DNA of 64,000 nt from JAGPDF01 sp052035735 (GTDB lineage: Bacteria > Acidobacteriota > Thermoanaerobaculia > Multivoradales > JAGPDF01), in assembly GCA_052035735.1 (NCBI GenBank), contig JBPOHI010000097.1, positions 1-64,000 of the forward strand, in the 5' to 3' direction. Below the pieces are notes generated by a model, which saw only the letters and a program-made list of their open reading frames with translations, was not told the DNA's origin and did no database searches. Of the stretch, positions 26,355-34,377 are shown in pieces. Position 1 is the first letter of the stretch. The number at the start of each line of letters is the position of its first letter. The position numbers were made by a program, and so were the translations under genes.

Positions 26355-29230
26355 TGCGGCGGCGGGTGCCTGTCGTGGTCGCCTCGATGGCGGTGGCCGC
26401 CCGCGCCGCTGCGCTGGCTGCGGTTGCCGCGGTCGCCGGAGCCTCCGCACCCCTCGCGGCCAGCGAGGAGACGCCGCCGGCGCCGCCGGTCGTGCGCCAG
26501 ATCGAGATCCGCAGTGACGCGCCAGTGGATGTCGAAGAGGTCCGCGAGCTGATCTCTTTGGCCGTAGGCGAACCGATGGACGACGCCCGGACGCGGGGCA
26601 CGCTGCGCAGCCTGCGCTACTCCGGGCTGGCTTCCGAAGTCGAGATCTATGCCCGGCCGGTCGCGGCGGGGGACGGCGTCGTCGCGGTCGTCGCGCTGTG
26701 GACCGACGTTTCGGTCGAATCCGTCGACGTCGTGGGTGAGCTCGGCCTGAAGAAGACGCGTCTGCTGGAGCAGCTACCGCAACGCTCCGGGCAGCCGCTG
26801 CGCGAAGACCGTCTGCTGCGCGGCGTCTATCGGCTGCAGGATCTGTTGACGGAAGAGGGCTACCTCGACGCCGAAGTGCGACTCGCGGTGGCGGTGCCGG
26901 AGGCGGAGGCGGTGCCAGCGGGCGGGAGTCGCCGTGGCTCCCCCGGCGCGCGGGTCACCTATCACGTCACCGCCGGCCCGCGGACGCGGGTGCGCAAGGT
27001 CACCTTCACCGGCGCGACCCCGCCCTTCGCCGAGAGCGAGCTCGTCGGCGCCTTGCGCGCGCGGCCGGAGACCTCCTACCGGACGGACGTCGCGGCCGAG
27101 GACGCCGAACGCCTGCAGACGTGGCTGTACGAGCGCGGCTACCGCGAAGCGGTTGTCGAGCTGCTGCCTGCGTCGCGAGACCCGCAGGCGCAGGCGGTCG
27201 ATCTCGGCTTCGCCGTAAGGCTCGGCCCGAAGATCGAGTTCGTGGTCCGAGGGATCGCGCTGAAGGAGCTCGAGAAGCACGACCTGGTGCCGTTCCTGGG
27301 CACGAGCGGCTACGACGAGGCGCTCGTCCTGCAGTCGGTGGAGCGGATCCGGCGCTACTTCCAGGCGAAGGGGCACTACCGGGTGACGGTAACGCGGACC
27401 GAAGAGCGTCAGCCCGACGCTGTCCATCTCGCGTTCGCAGTCGTCCCCGGGCCGCGCCTCGCCCTCGAGGAGGTCCGTTTCGACGGCAACGTGAGCTACG
27501 ACGCCGATCGCCTGCGGCGTCTGATGACGACCTCCGCCCGGCGTTTCCTGCTTCCGGGGAGCGGCCGCCTGGTGGACGAGGAGCTGTCGGCGGATCTGTC
27601 GAATCTGCGCTCGTTCTACCTGCTCGAGGGATTCGACCACTCGCAGGTCGGCCCGGCGCGAATCCTCGAGAAGAGTGGCCGTCTCGAAGTCGTCGTGCCG
27701 ATCGTCGAAGGGCGGCGCCGCCAGGTCGGCGAACTCGTGCTGCAGGATCTTGCGCCGCTCGAAGAAGGGGAGGTGCGCCGGGCGCTGGCGCTGGAGAGCG
27801 GCGGCCCCTTCCATCGTCTGCTACTCGAACGCAGCGTCGACACCCTGCGTTCCCTGCTCGAGGATCGCGGCTACGGCAGCGCGCTCGTCTCTTCGCAGGT
27901 CGAATGGAGCGCGGACGAAAGGCTCGCCACTGTCCGCCTGCGGGTCTTCGCCGGGGAGCGGTGGGTGGTCGACCGGACGTTGCTGCGCGGGCTGCGCCGG
28001 ACCGATCCGCACGTCGTACGCCGATTTCTCGGCGTCGCTCCCGGAGATCCGGTGCGTCAGGCCGCGGTGCTCGACCTCCAGCGCCGGCTCTACAGTCTGG
28101 GGATCTTCAGCCGGGTCGACGTGCGGGTCGCGCCGGGCGGGGAGGGCGGCGAGGCGCGCGAGCTGCTGGTCGATCTCGAAGAGGGCAAGTCGAGATCGAT
28201 GCAGCTCGGCGCCGGATACGATTCGGAGAGTGGGGTGCGCGGCCTGCTGCGCTTCTCGCAGGGAAACCTGTTCGGCAAGGCCTCGTCGCTCTCGCTCGAT
28301 CTGCTCGGAGGCCAGAAGGACCAGCACCTGCGACTGATCTATCGCCAGCCGTACATCGGAAACCTGCACGCCGAGTTCCTCACCACGATCTACGACGAGC
28401 ACGAGGACCGACCCGACTTCAGCGTCGACCGGCGCGGCGGGCAGTTGCTGCTCGGCCGCGAGCTCGGACGCTGGACGCTGCAGGCGTTCCTCTCCTACCG
28501 ACTGGTCGAGCTTCAGGCGCTCGACGCCTTCTTCAATTCCGAGATCCCGCTAGACAGCCGGAACGGCCGCGTCGCCAGCGTGACGCCGACCGTCGCCTAC
28601 GATCGTCGCGACGATCCGCTCGATCCGACGCGCGGCTGGAACGGTTCGTTGCAGCTCGAGTACGCCTTTCCGGCGCTGGCCGCCGACGCCCACTTTCTCA
28701 AGCTCTTCGGTCAGGCCACGGCCTACCTGCCGCTCGGGCGATTCGGAGTGCTCGCCGGCAGCGCCCGCGGCGGCGCCATCGAGCCGCTCGCGAGCGGTCC
28801 CCTCGGGTCGTCGCGCGGTGCCCTGGAGGCGAGCGTGCCGGCGGCCGAGCTCTTCTACGCCGGCGGACGCACGACCCACCGCGCCTACCGTCGCGACGAG
28901 CTCGGCATCGTCGGCGAGACGCTCATCTTCGATCCGGCGAACCCGGGCGCCGATCCCTACCCCGTGGGCGGCGGAGGTCTGGCGCTGGTCAACCTCGAAT
29001 ACCGCTTCCCGGTCGCCGGGCCGATCGGCGGCTCGCTGTTCGTCGATGGCGGCAACGTCTGGACCGACTACCGCGCCATCGACGCCGAAGCGCTCAAGTG
29101 GGGCGCCGGCGTCGGGGTGCGCTACCTGTCGCCGATCGGTCCCATCCGGCTCGAGATCGGCTGGAAGCTCGACCGGGAGCCGTTCGAAGACCCCTACGTC
29201 TGGTTCATCAGCCTCGGCAACGCCTTCTGA
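26354..29230 (+). CDS. Omp85-family outer-membrane assembly protein (BamA/TamA-like)
   Basis: The 958-residue product has an Ala-rich signal peptide, several POTRA-like domains (roughly residues 45-560) and a C-terminal barrel that ends in Phe (FISLGNAF). Barrel landmarks include GLLRFSQGNLFGKASSLSL, RDDPLDPTRGWNGSL, FYAGGRTTHRAY (the VRGF/Y-type loop motif region) and FVDGGNVW. It has more POTRA sequence than a typical three-POTRA TamA, so it may combine BamA-like and TamA-like roles. The one-base overlap with the tamB-like gene makes it the likely outer-membrane partner of that protein. The ATG at 26354 is preferred; an upstream in-frame start would lie within tamB. Confidence 0.92.
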   Translation: MRRRVPVVVASMAVAARAAALAAVAAVAGASAPLAASEETPPAPPVVRQIEIRSDAPVDVEEVRELISLAVGEPMDDARTRGTLRSLRYSGLASEVEIYARPVAAGDGVVAVVALWTDVSVESVDVVGELGLKKTRLLEQLPQRSGQPLREDRLLRGVYRLQDLLTEEGYLDAEVRLAVAVPEAEAVPAGGSRRGSPGARVTYHVTAGPRTRVRKVTFTGATPPFAESELVGALRARPETSYRTDVAAEDAERLQTWLYERGYREAVVELLPASRDPQAQAVDLGFAVRLGPKIEFVVRGIALKELEKHDLVPFLGTSGYDEALVLQSVERIRRYFQAKGHYRVTVTRTEERQPDAVHLAFAVVPGPRLALEEVRFDGNVSYDADRLRRLMTTSARRFLLPGSGRLVDEELSADLSNLRSFYLLEGFDHSQVGPARILEKSGRLEVVVPIVEGRRRQVGELVLQDLAPLEEGEVRRALALESGGPFHRLLLERSVDTLRSLLEDRGYGSALVSSQVEWSADERLATVRLRVFAGERWVVDRTLLRGLRRTDPHVVRRFLGVAPGDPVRQAAVLDLQRRLYSLGIFSRVDVRVAPGGEGGEARELLVDLEEGKSRSMQLGAGYDSESGVRGLLRFSQGNLFGKASSLSLDLLGGQKDQHLRLIYRQPYIGNLHAEFLTTIYDEHEDRPDFSVDRRGGQLLLGRELGRWTLQAFLSYRLVELQALDAFFNSEIPLDSRNGRVASVTPTVAYDRRDDPLDPTRGWNGSLQLEYAFPALAADAHFLKLFGQATAYLPLGRFGVLAGSARGGAIEPLASGPLGSSRGALEASVPAAELFYAGGRTTHRAYRRDELGIVGETLIFDPANPGADPYPVGGGGLALVNLEYRFPVAGPIGGSLFVDGGNVWTDYRAIDAEALKWGAGVGVRYLSPIGPIRLEIGWKLDREPFEDPYVWFISLGNAF

Positions 29231-29376
29231 GAGAGGCTTCCGGCGCGAGTGCGCTACCAGATCGCTAACCACCGCCCTCGGCGAGTGAGTCACTGGTGCT
29301 GCGCCCGCCGCCTGGTACCACGCCGATCCGGAACGCACGCAGCAGGGCGGGGCGCCGCGGTGTTCTCGAGGTGGTC

Positions 29377-29391
29377 TATACTCTTGGTATA
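29377..29391. promoter_or_regulatory. Inverted repeat upstream of vapBC, probable operator
   Basis: TATAC at 29377-29381 and GTATA at 29387-29391 form a perfect inverted repeat with a 5-nt spacer, ending 18 nt before the vapB ATG. TATACT within it could also serve as a -10 element. Autorepressed VapBC operons commonly carry such short palindromes over the promoter. A GGGAGG ribosome site follows just before the ATG. Confidence 0.55.
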
Positions 29392-29409
29392 TGCTAGGGA
29401 GGGAAACCC

Positions 29410-29664
29410 ATGACCACCACTGCCAAGCTGTTCAAGAACGGACGCAGCCAGGCCGTGCGCCTGCCGCGCGAGTTCAGGTTCGAAGGAGATGAGGTAAGAA
29501 TACGCCGCGCCGGGCGTGGCGTGCTCGTGGAGCCGATGTTCACGGACGTGTCGAAGTGGTTCGCGGAATTGGACCGCCTGAGCGCCGGGCCCTTCATGCC
29601 GGAAGGCCGCCAGCAGCCATCCACCCCACGGCGTGGCGTCTTCGATGACGACCTACCTGCTTGA
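29410..29664 (+). CDS. vapB: VapB-type antitoxin (AbrB/SpoVT fold)
   Basis: This 84-residue protein has the swapped-hairpin AbrB N-terminus of VapB: TAKLFKNGRSQAVRLPREF, then a GDEV(R)IRR strand and VLVEP. The C-terminal part (FFAELDRL-like KWFAELDRLSAGPF) would neutralise the toxin, and it ends with RGVFDDDLPA. It is preceded by a good GGGAGG ribosome site. Its last 20 nt overlap the toxin gene, the usual arrangement that couples antitoxin and toxin synthesis. Confidence 0.93.
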   Translation: MTTTAKLFKNGRSQAVRLPREFRFEGDEVRIRRAGRGVLVEPMFTDVSKWFAELDRLSAGPFMPEGRQQPSTPRRGVFDDDLPA

Positions 29665-30067
29665 TACGAACGCCTGCATCGCGCTGATCAACGGCACGGA
29701 GGCCAACGTCCGACGCCGATTCCAGCGCGCCGTGGCCCGCGACAGCGTGGTTCTGCTGTCGTCGATCGTGGCGTTCGAGCTCTGGTATGGAGTCGCGAAG
29801 AGCCAGCGGAAGGACAGCAACAGGCAGCGACTCGAGGCTTTCTTCGCTGGTCCACTCGAGTGGACTCTGTTCGACGAAGACGACGCGCAGGCCGCTGGAA
29901 CCGTACGCGCCGAGTTGGAAGCTGCAGGAACACCGATCGGCGCTTACGACGTCCTCCTGGCGGGGCAGGCCCGGCGACGGGGCGCGATCCTCGTCACTTC
30001 CAACACGAAGGAGTTCGTGCGCGTGGCCGGTTTGAAGTGGGAGGACTGGGCGGTCTCTCGGCGCTAG
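29645..30067 (+). CDS. vapC: VapC-type PIN-domain ribonuclease toxin
   Basis: The 140-residue PIN-domain protein shows the acidic residues of the active site: Asp in YLLDTNACIALI, Glu in VAFELWYGV, and Asp in GAYDVLLAGQA. The C-terminal VTSNTKEFVRVAGLKWEDW is typical of the VapC (MvpA-like) subgroup, which cleaves initiator tRNA or other RNA. The ATG at 29645 lies inside vapB; a GTG at 29633 is an alternative that would add four residues. The pair appears intact. It lies between the Omp85 operon and the PepSY gene, with no flanking mobile element visible. Confidence 0.93.
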   Translation: MTTYLLDTNACIALINGTEANVRRRFQRAVARDSVVLLSSIVAFELWYGVAKSQRKDSNRQRLEAFFAGPLEWTLFDEDDAQAAGTVRAELEAAGTPIGAYDVLLAGQARRRGAILVTSNTKEFVRVAGLKWEDWAVSRR

Positions 30068-30157
30068 AGCCCAGGTGCGGCATCTTGACGCAGCGGCTGC
30101 CGGGCGCGCGCTTGGTATCCTCGCCAGCCGCGCGATGCTGGCGCGCAAGACCCGACC

Positions 30158-31597
30158 ATGACTGATCTTCAGACGCCTTCGGGCTCAGCGCCAGACGGCG
30201 GCTTACGACCGGGCGGGCGGCCGCCGGTGAGCCCGCGGCCGGACGAGGCGAGGAATCGCTACGCTGCCGTCTGGCGCTGGCATTTCTACGCCGGTTTGTA
30301 CACGGCGCCGTTCCTCGTCGTGCTGGCGCTCACGGGGCTCATGATGCTCTTCGGCGACGAGCTCGAGCGCTGGCAGTTTCCCGAGCTCACCCGCACCGAA
30401 GGCGCCAGCGACGTCGCGCCTCATCAGAACCGGCTCGAGTCGGCGCTCGCCGCGATGCCGGAATCGACCTTCGTGCGCTACGAGCCCGGACACCTGCCCG
30501 GCGATTCAACGCGCGTCTCGGTTCTGGTCGCGGGGGAGCCGCATACGGTCTTCGTCGACGGGGAGAGCGGACGCGTGCTGGGTGAAGTCGCGGATCTCCG
30601 CCGATTGCCGTTCCTCGCCGAGAAGATCCACGGCACGCTTCTCGTCGGCGACATCGGCGATCGCCTGATCGAGCTCGCGGCCGGATTCGGCATCCTGCTG
30701 CTCGTCTCCGGCGTCTACCTCTGGCTCCCGCGCTCCGGCAAGTGGCGGTCGGGCTTCGCCCTCGGCGCGCCGACGAGCCGGCTGAAGGTCCGGAACGCCC
30801 ACAAGCTCATCGGCCTCCTTCTGGCGCCGGCGCTCTTCTGCTATCTCGTTTCGGGGCTCGCTTGGACGGGAATCTGGGGCGAGCGGCTGGTGCAGGCTTG
30901 GAACACCTTCCCTGCCGAGAAATGGGGACCAGGAGGCGGCGGCCACAACCACGAGGCGCTCAACGGCGAGAGCCGCAAGGTCGTGCCGTGGAACCTCGAG
31001 AAGTCGCCGCTGCCCGTATCGGACGGCCACCCCGGAGCCGGAGGATCTTCCTCGCCGGTGGCGCAGACTCTGGACCAAGCGATCGCCATCGGGAGAACGA
31101 ATGGCATCGGCGCGCGCTACTTTGTCGGCGTTCCTGCAGGCCGCGACGACATCTGGACCGTCGCACAGACCGCGATCGGCGGTCAGGTCACCGACCCGCG
31201 CCAGGAGCTGACGCTGCACATCGACCGCAAGACGGGCCACGTGGTGGGGCGCGCCGGCTGGTCGGAGTATGCGCTCGGCGCCAAGGCGATGGCGGCGGGA
31301 ACGCCGCTCCACATGGGGCAGGTCGGCCCCTGGAATCGCGCGCTGGCGGCGGCGGTCTGCTGCTCGGTGCTCCTCCTCGCCGTCACCGGGCCGCTGCTCT
31401 GGTGGCTGCGTCGCCCGGCCGGCGCCAGCCGGCTGGGAGCGCCCGCGGCGCCGGCTCGCGTTCCGCGGGCAGTCTGGCTCGCCACGGCTCTCCTCAGTCT
31501 CGCCCTGCCGCTCGTCGCGCTCGCTCTCGCTGTCGTTGCGCTGCTCGACTGGGCTGTCCTCCGGCGCCTTCCGGGGCTCCGCGCAACGCTCGACTGA
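30158..31597 (+). CDS. PepSY-associated transmembrane protein (iron-uptake related)
   Basis: The 479-residue protein has the PepSY_TM layout: a first helix after RNRYAAVWRWHFYAGLYTAPF, a periplasmic PepSY-like domain (VFVDGESGRVLGEV), a second helix pair around IELAAGFGILLLVSGVYLWLPR, a second periplasmic domain (LTLHIDRKTGHVVGRAGW) and C-terminal helices. Family members often sit beside TonB receptors and are iron-regulated; some act as ferric-siderophore reductases. Conserved His residues in HFYAGLY, KIHGTLL, NAHKLIG and PLHMGQ could bind haem or metal. It precedes the TonB receptor gene by 87 nt in the same direction. No clear Fur box was identified upstream. Confidence 0.88.
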   Translation: MTDLQTPSGSAPDGGLRPGGRPPVSPRPDEARNRYAAVWRWHFYAGLYTAPFLVVLALTGLMMLFGDELERWQFPELTRTEGASDVAPHQNRLESALAAMPESTFVRYEPGHLPGDSTRVSVLVAGEPHTVFVDGESGRVLGEVADLRRLPFLAEKIHGTLLVGDIGDRLIELAAGFGILLLVSGVYLWLPRSGKWRSGFALGAPTSRLKVRNAHKLIGLLLAPALFCYLVSGLAWTGIWGERLVQAWNTFPAEKWGPGGGGHNHEALNGESRKVVPWNLEKSPLPVSDGHPGAGGSSSPVAQTLDQAIAIGRTNGIGARYFVGVPAGRDDIWTVAQTAIGGQVTDPRQELTLHIDRKTGHVVGRAGWSEYALGAKAMAAGTPLHMGQVGPWNRALAAAVCCSVLLLAVTGPLLWWLRRPAGASRLGAPAAPARVPRAVWLATALLSLALPLVALALAVVALLDWAVLRRLPGLRATLD

Positions 31598-31684
31598 CGA
31601 CAAGCGTCGCCGCCGGTGCGACAACATGACGCACGCGGGAGCACGCGAGTCGTACCTATACTCCCCGGCCGGAGGATTTCGCTC

Positions 31685-34036
31685 ATGTCGCTGTTCGTTC
31701 GTCGCTTCGGCCTCGCTGCCGTTGTTCTTCTCTTTCTTGGAACCCATACGCTGTGCGCTGCCGGGCCAACCGGCGCCCTCAGCGGAGTCGTTTCGAAGCC
31801 AACGGGAGCTGTCGTCTCCGAGGCGAAGGTCGAGCTCATGGGCGGACCCGCAGCCAACCGCTCCACGGTCACCGACAGCGCGGGCAGCTACCGCTTCGAG
31901 GACCTGCCGGTCGGCGACTACATCGTGCGCGTCGCGGCCTCCGGCTTCCAGCCCGTGGAGGTCCGGGTGGCCGTCGCCGCGGCGGGGTCGGCGGTGGCCG
32001 ACCTCCGGCTCGACGCGCCCGCCTTCGAAGAGAGCCTCGTCGTCACCGAAGCGCAGGCGAAGGCCGAGCTCGAGGCCGAGCGCGCGTTGACCCCGGGCGG
32101 CGTGACGATCGTCGACGGCGACGATCTCTCCCGGCGAGCCATCCATGGGCTCGCGGATTCGCTGCGCTACGTGCCCGGCGTCTGGGCCGAGAGCGTCAGC
32201 GGCTCCGACGAGCTGTTCTTTTCCAGCCGCGGCTCCAACCTGGATGCGACCGACTACGACAAGAACGGCATCAAACTGATGCAGGACGGACTGCCGGTCA
32301 CGACGGCCGACGGCAACAACCACAACCGCCTCATCGACCCGCTGAGCGCCCGCTACAGCGTCGTGGCACGCGGCGCCAACGCTCTCACCTATGGGGCGAG
32401 CACGCTCGGCGGCGCCATCGACTTCCTTTCACCGACGGCGCGCGGCAGCGCGCCGCTCTCGGTGCTCTTCGACAGCGGCAGTTTCGGCGCCCTGAGCGGC
32501 CGCGCGACGTTGGGCGCCGCGGGCGACAGCGTAGATGGGCTCGTGACGGTGGAGGGCAAGCAGTGGAACGGCTACCGCGAGCACAGCGACCAGGATCGCT
32601 GGGGAGCGTACGCCAACGTCGGATGGCAACCGTCGGAGAAGGTCGACGTCCGCTTCTTCGGGACCTACGTCGACAACCAGCAGCTCCTTCCCGGCGCGCT
32701 GACACGCGCGGAAGTGGACTCCGATCCCGACCAGGCGGCCCCCTCCTCGCTCGCCGCGTACCGTTCGAAGGACGTGTCCACCGCGCGCGGCGCCGCCAAG
32801 GCTACGTGGGACCTCGGCGAGAACCGGTCGTTCACCGCCGGGCTGTCGTACGAAGCGCAGTCGCTCTTTCACCCCATCGTCGAGAAGATCCTCGTCGATT
32901 TCGACGGCCCCGGGCCGAATCCTCCGGTCGAGGTGTTCAGCCTCCTGATCGACACCGACCATCGCGACCTCGGCGGAATGGCCCGGTACAACCACCGGAT
33001 CGGCGGGCACGATTTGCTGGCCGGGATCAACTACGGCAAAGGAACGGTGGAGGGGGGCAACTACCGCAATGACGTCGGCCGGCCGAACGGCCTCACCTCG
33101 TACGTCGACAATGACGCCGACAGCCTCGAGGCCTACGTGACGGATCGCTGGCACGCGTCCGAACGCTGGACGATCGTCCTCGGCGGGCAGTATGTCGATG
33201 GTGGCCGGGACGTGCGCACGACCGATGCCGCGAGCGGCGCGGTCAGCAACCCCAACCTCCGCTATTCGTCGTTCAATCCGCGCGCCGGCGTCGTCGCCAC
33301 GCTGAACGAGCGGGTGGAGCTCTACGGCAACCTCAGCCGGCTGTTCGAAGCGCCGACCACGTTCGAGATGGAGAACGATGTGCGCGGCGGCAACGCGACG
33401 CTCGATCCGATGACCGGGTCCGTCGCAGAGGTGGGTCTGCGCTCCACCACGGGTGGGTCGACCGGAACACGCTGGAACTGGGACGTCGCCGCCTACTACG
33501 CGAAGCTGAGCGACGAGATCCTCTCCATCGACGATCCCGCCGCGCCGGGCAACAGCCTGGTCACCAACATCGAGCGGACCATCCACGCCGGACTCGAAGC
33601 GTTGGGCAGCGCCAGCGTCGAGGTTGGCGACCGGCATCGGATCGAGCCCTTGGTGAGCCTGACGGTCAACCGATTCCGGTTCGACGGCGACCGCATCTAC
33701 GGCGACAACGACCTGCCCGCCGCGCCGGAGTACGCGGCGCGCGGCGAAGTGATCTACCGCCACGCCAGCGGCCTCTACGCCGGACCGACGTTCGATCTCA
33801 TCGGCCAGCGGTACGTGGACTTTGCCAACACCTACAGAGTCGACGGCTACGCCTTGATGGGCCTGCGCGCCGGATTCTCCGGGCCACGCTGGGAGCTGTT
33901 CGGGGAGGTGCGAAACCTCTTCGACGAGGACTACATCGCCACCGTCAGCGTGCTCAACGTCGCCTCGCCGAATTCGGCGGTGCTCTATCCGGGCTCGCCG
34001 CTGTCGGCCTTCGTCGGCTTGCGGTACTCCTACTGA
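31685..34036 (+). CDS. TonB-dependent outer-membrane receptor with carboxypeptidase-regulatory-like domain
   Basis: This is a full-length receptor of 783 residues. A signal peptide (VRRFGLAAVVLLFLGTHTLCA) is followed by an Ig-like regulatory domain at about residues 28-110 (GALSGVVSKPTGAVVSEA, DSAGSYRFEDLPVGDY). The plug contains LADSLRYVPGVWAES and RGANALTYGASTLGGAIDFL, as in FecA-like receptors. The barrel ends with NLFDEDYIATVSVLN and a terminal aromatic residue (LRYSY). The ATG at 31685 is chosen because the signal peptide begins there; the frame extends upstream without one. With the PepSY protein next door, a ferric-siderophore or similar iron complex is the best guess for substrate. 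Confidence 0.93.
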   Translation: MSLFVRRFGLAAVVLLFLGTHTLCAAGPTGALSGVVSKPTGAVVSEAKVELMGGPAANRSTVTDSAGSYRFEDLPVGDYIVRVAASGFQPVEVRVAVAAAGSAVADLRLDAPAFEESLVVTEAQAKAELEAERALTPGGVTIVDGDDLSRRAIHGLADSLRYVPGVWAESVSGSDELFFSSRGSNLDATDYDKNGIKLMQDGLPVTTADGNNHNRLIDPLSARYSVVARGANALTYGASTLGGAIDFLSPTARGSAPLSVLFDSGSFGALSGRATLGAAGDSVDGLVTVEGKQWNGYREHSDQDRWGAYANVGWQPSEKVDVRFFGTYVDNQQLLPGALTRAEVDSDPDQAAPSSLAAYRSKDVSTARGAAKATWDLGENRSFTAGLSYEAQSLFHPIVEKILVDFDGPGPNPPVEVFSLLIDTDHRDLGGMARYNHRIGGHDLLAGINYGKGTVEGGNYRNDVGRPNGLTSYVDNDADSLEAYVTDRWHASERWTIVLGGQYVDGGRDVRTTDAASGAVSNPNLRYSSFNPRAGVVATLNERVELYGNLSRLFEAPTTFEMENDVRGGNATLDPMTGSVAEVGLRSTTGGSTGTRWNWDVAAYYAKLSDEILSIDDPAAPGNSLVTNIERTIHAGLEALGSASVEVGDRHRIEPLVSLTVNRFRFDGDRIYGDNDLPAAPEYAARGEVIYRHASGLYAGPTFDLIGQRYVDFANTYRVDGYALMGLRAGFSGPRWELFGEVRNLFDEDYIATVSVLNVASPNSAVLYPGSPLSAFVGLRYSY

Positions 34037-34377
34037 GGGAGCCTCGCCCGCTGAACTTCAAGTCCAGTCTCGATGGCGCCCCGCAAGGAAGCGAAGCGTC
34101 GCTCCAGTACGGACTCGCGCAGCTTCCGCGCGACGTCCCCCGCGTTGCGTTGTGACGCTCGCGTCGACACAGACGGATCTCCGCCACGGTGCCGGCGGCG
34201 GGCCCGGAAGCGGTGAGGCTGGCGATGGCGCACGAATTCGGTCCGAAGTCACTGATTCTCAAACCCCTTGCCTCGGTACAGCGAGCGCATGAAGGCTGAC
34301 GGAAATGCCGTTCGAATCCGGTTAGGCTTCGACGCCGGGTTCGAACTCCTCTCCGTATGGGCTACCATTCGGATGCC
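34037..34377. other. Non-coding stretch before ribBA
   Basis: About 340 nt without a convincing gene. Short frames exist on the minus strand, one of which reads RKLRESVLERRFASLRGAIE and could be a degraded coding remnant, but no family is recognised. Near 34309-34351 there are two similar TTCGAA-containing pieces (GCCGTTCGAATCC and GCCGGGTTCGAACTCC) that may be regulatory. No FMN riboswitch core or tRNA fold could be built. Confidence 0.4.

Noticed and set aside
30085..30121. Sigma-70-type promoter before the PepSY gene (TTGACG and TATCCT)
   Set aside because: The two elements are 25 nt apart, too far for a normal -35/-10 pair.
34300..34360. tRNA-like TTCGAA loops before ribBA
   Set aside because: Neither TTCGAA piece is flanked by a proper five-base-pair T stem, and no acceptor or anticodon arms could be drawn.
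34037..34377. FMN riboswitch ahead of ribBA
   Set aside because: The conserved AGGG-containing core and the paired helices of the RFN element were not found.
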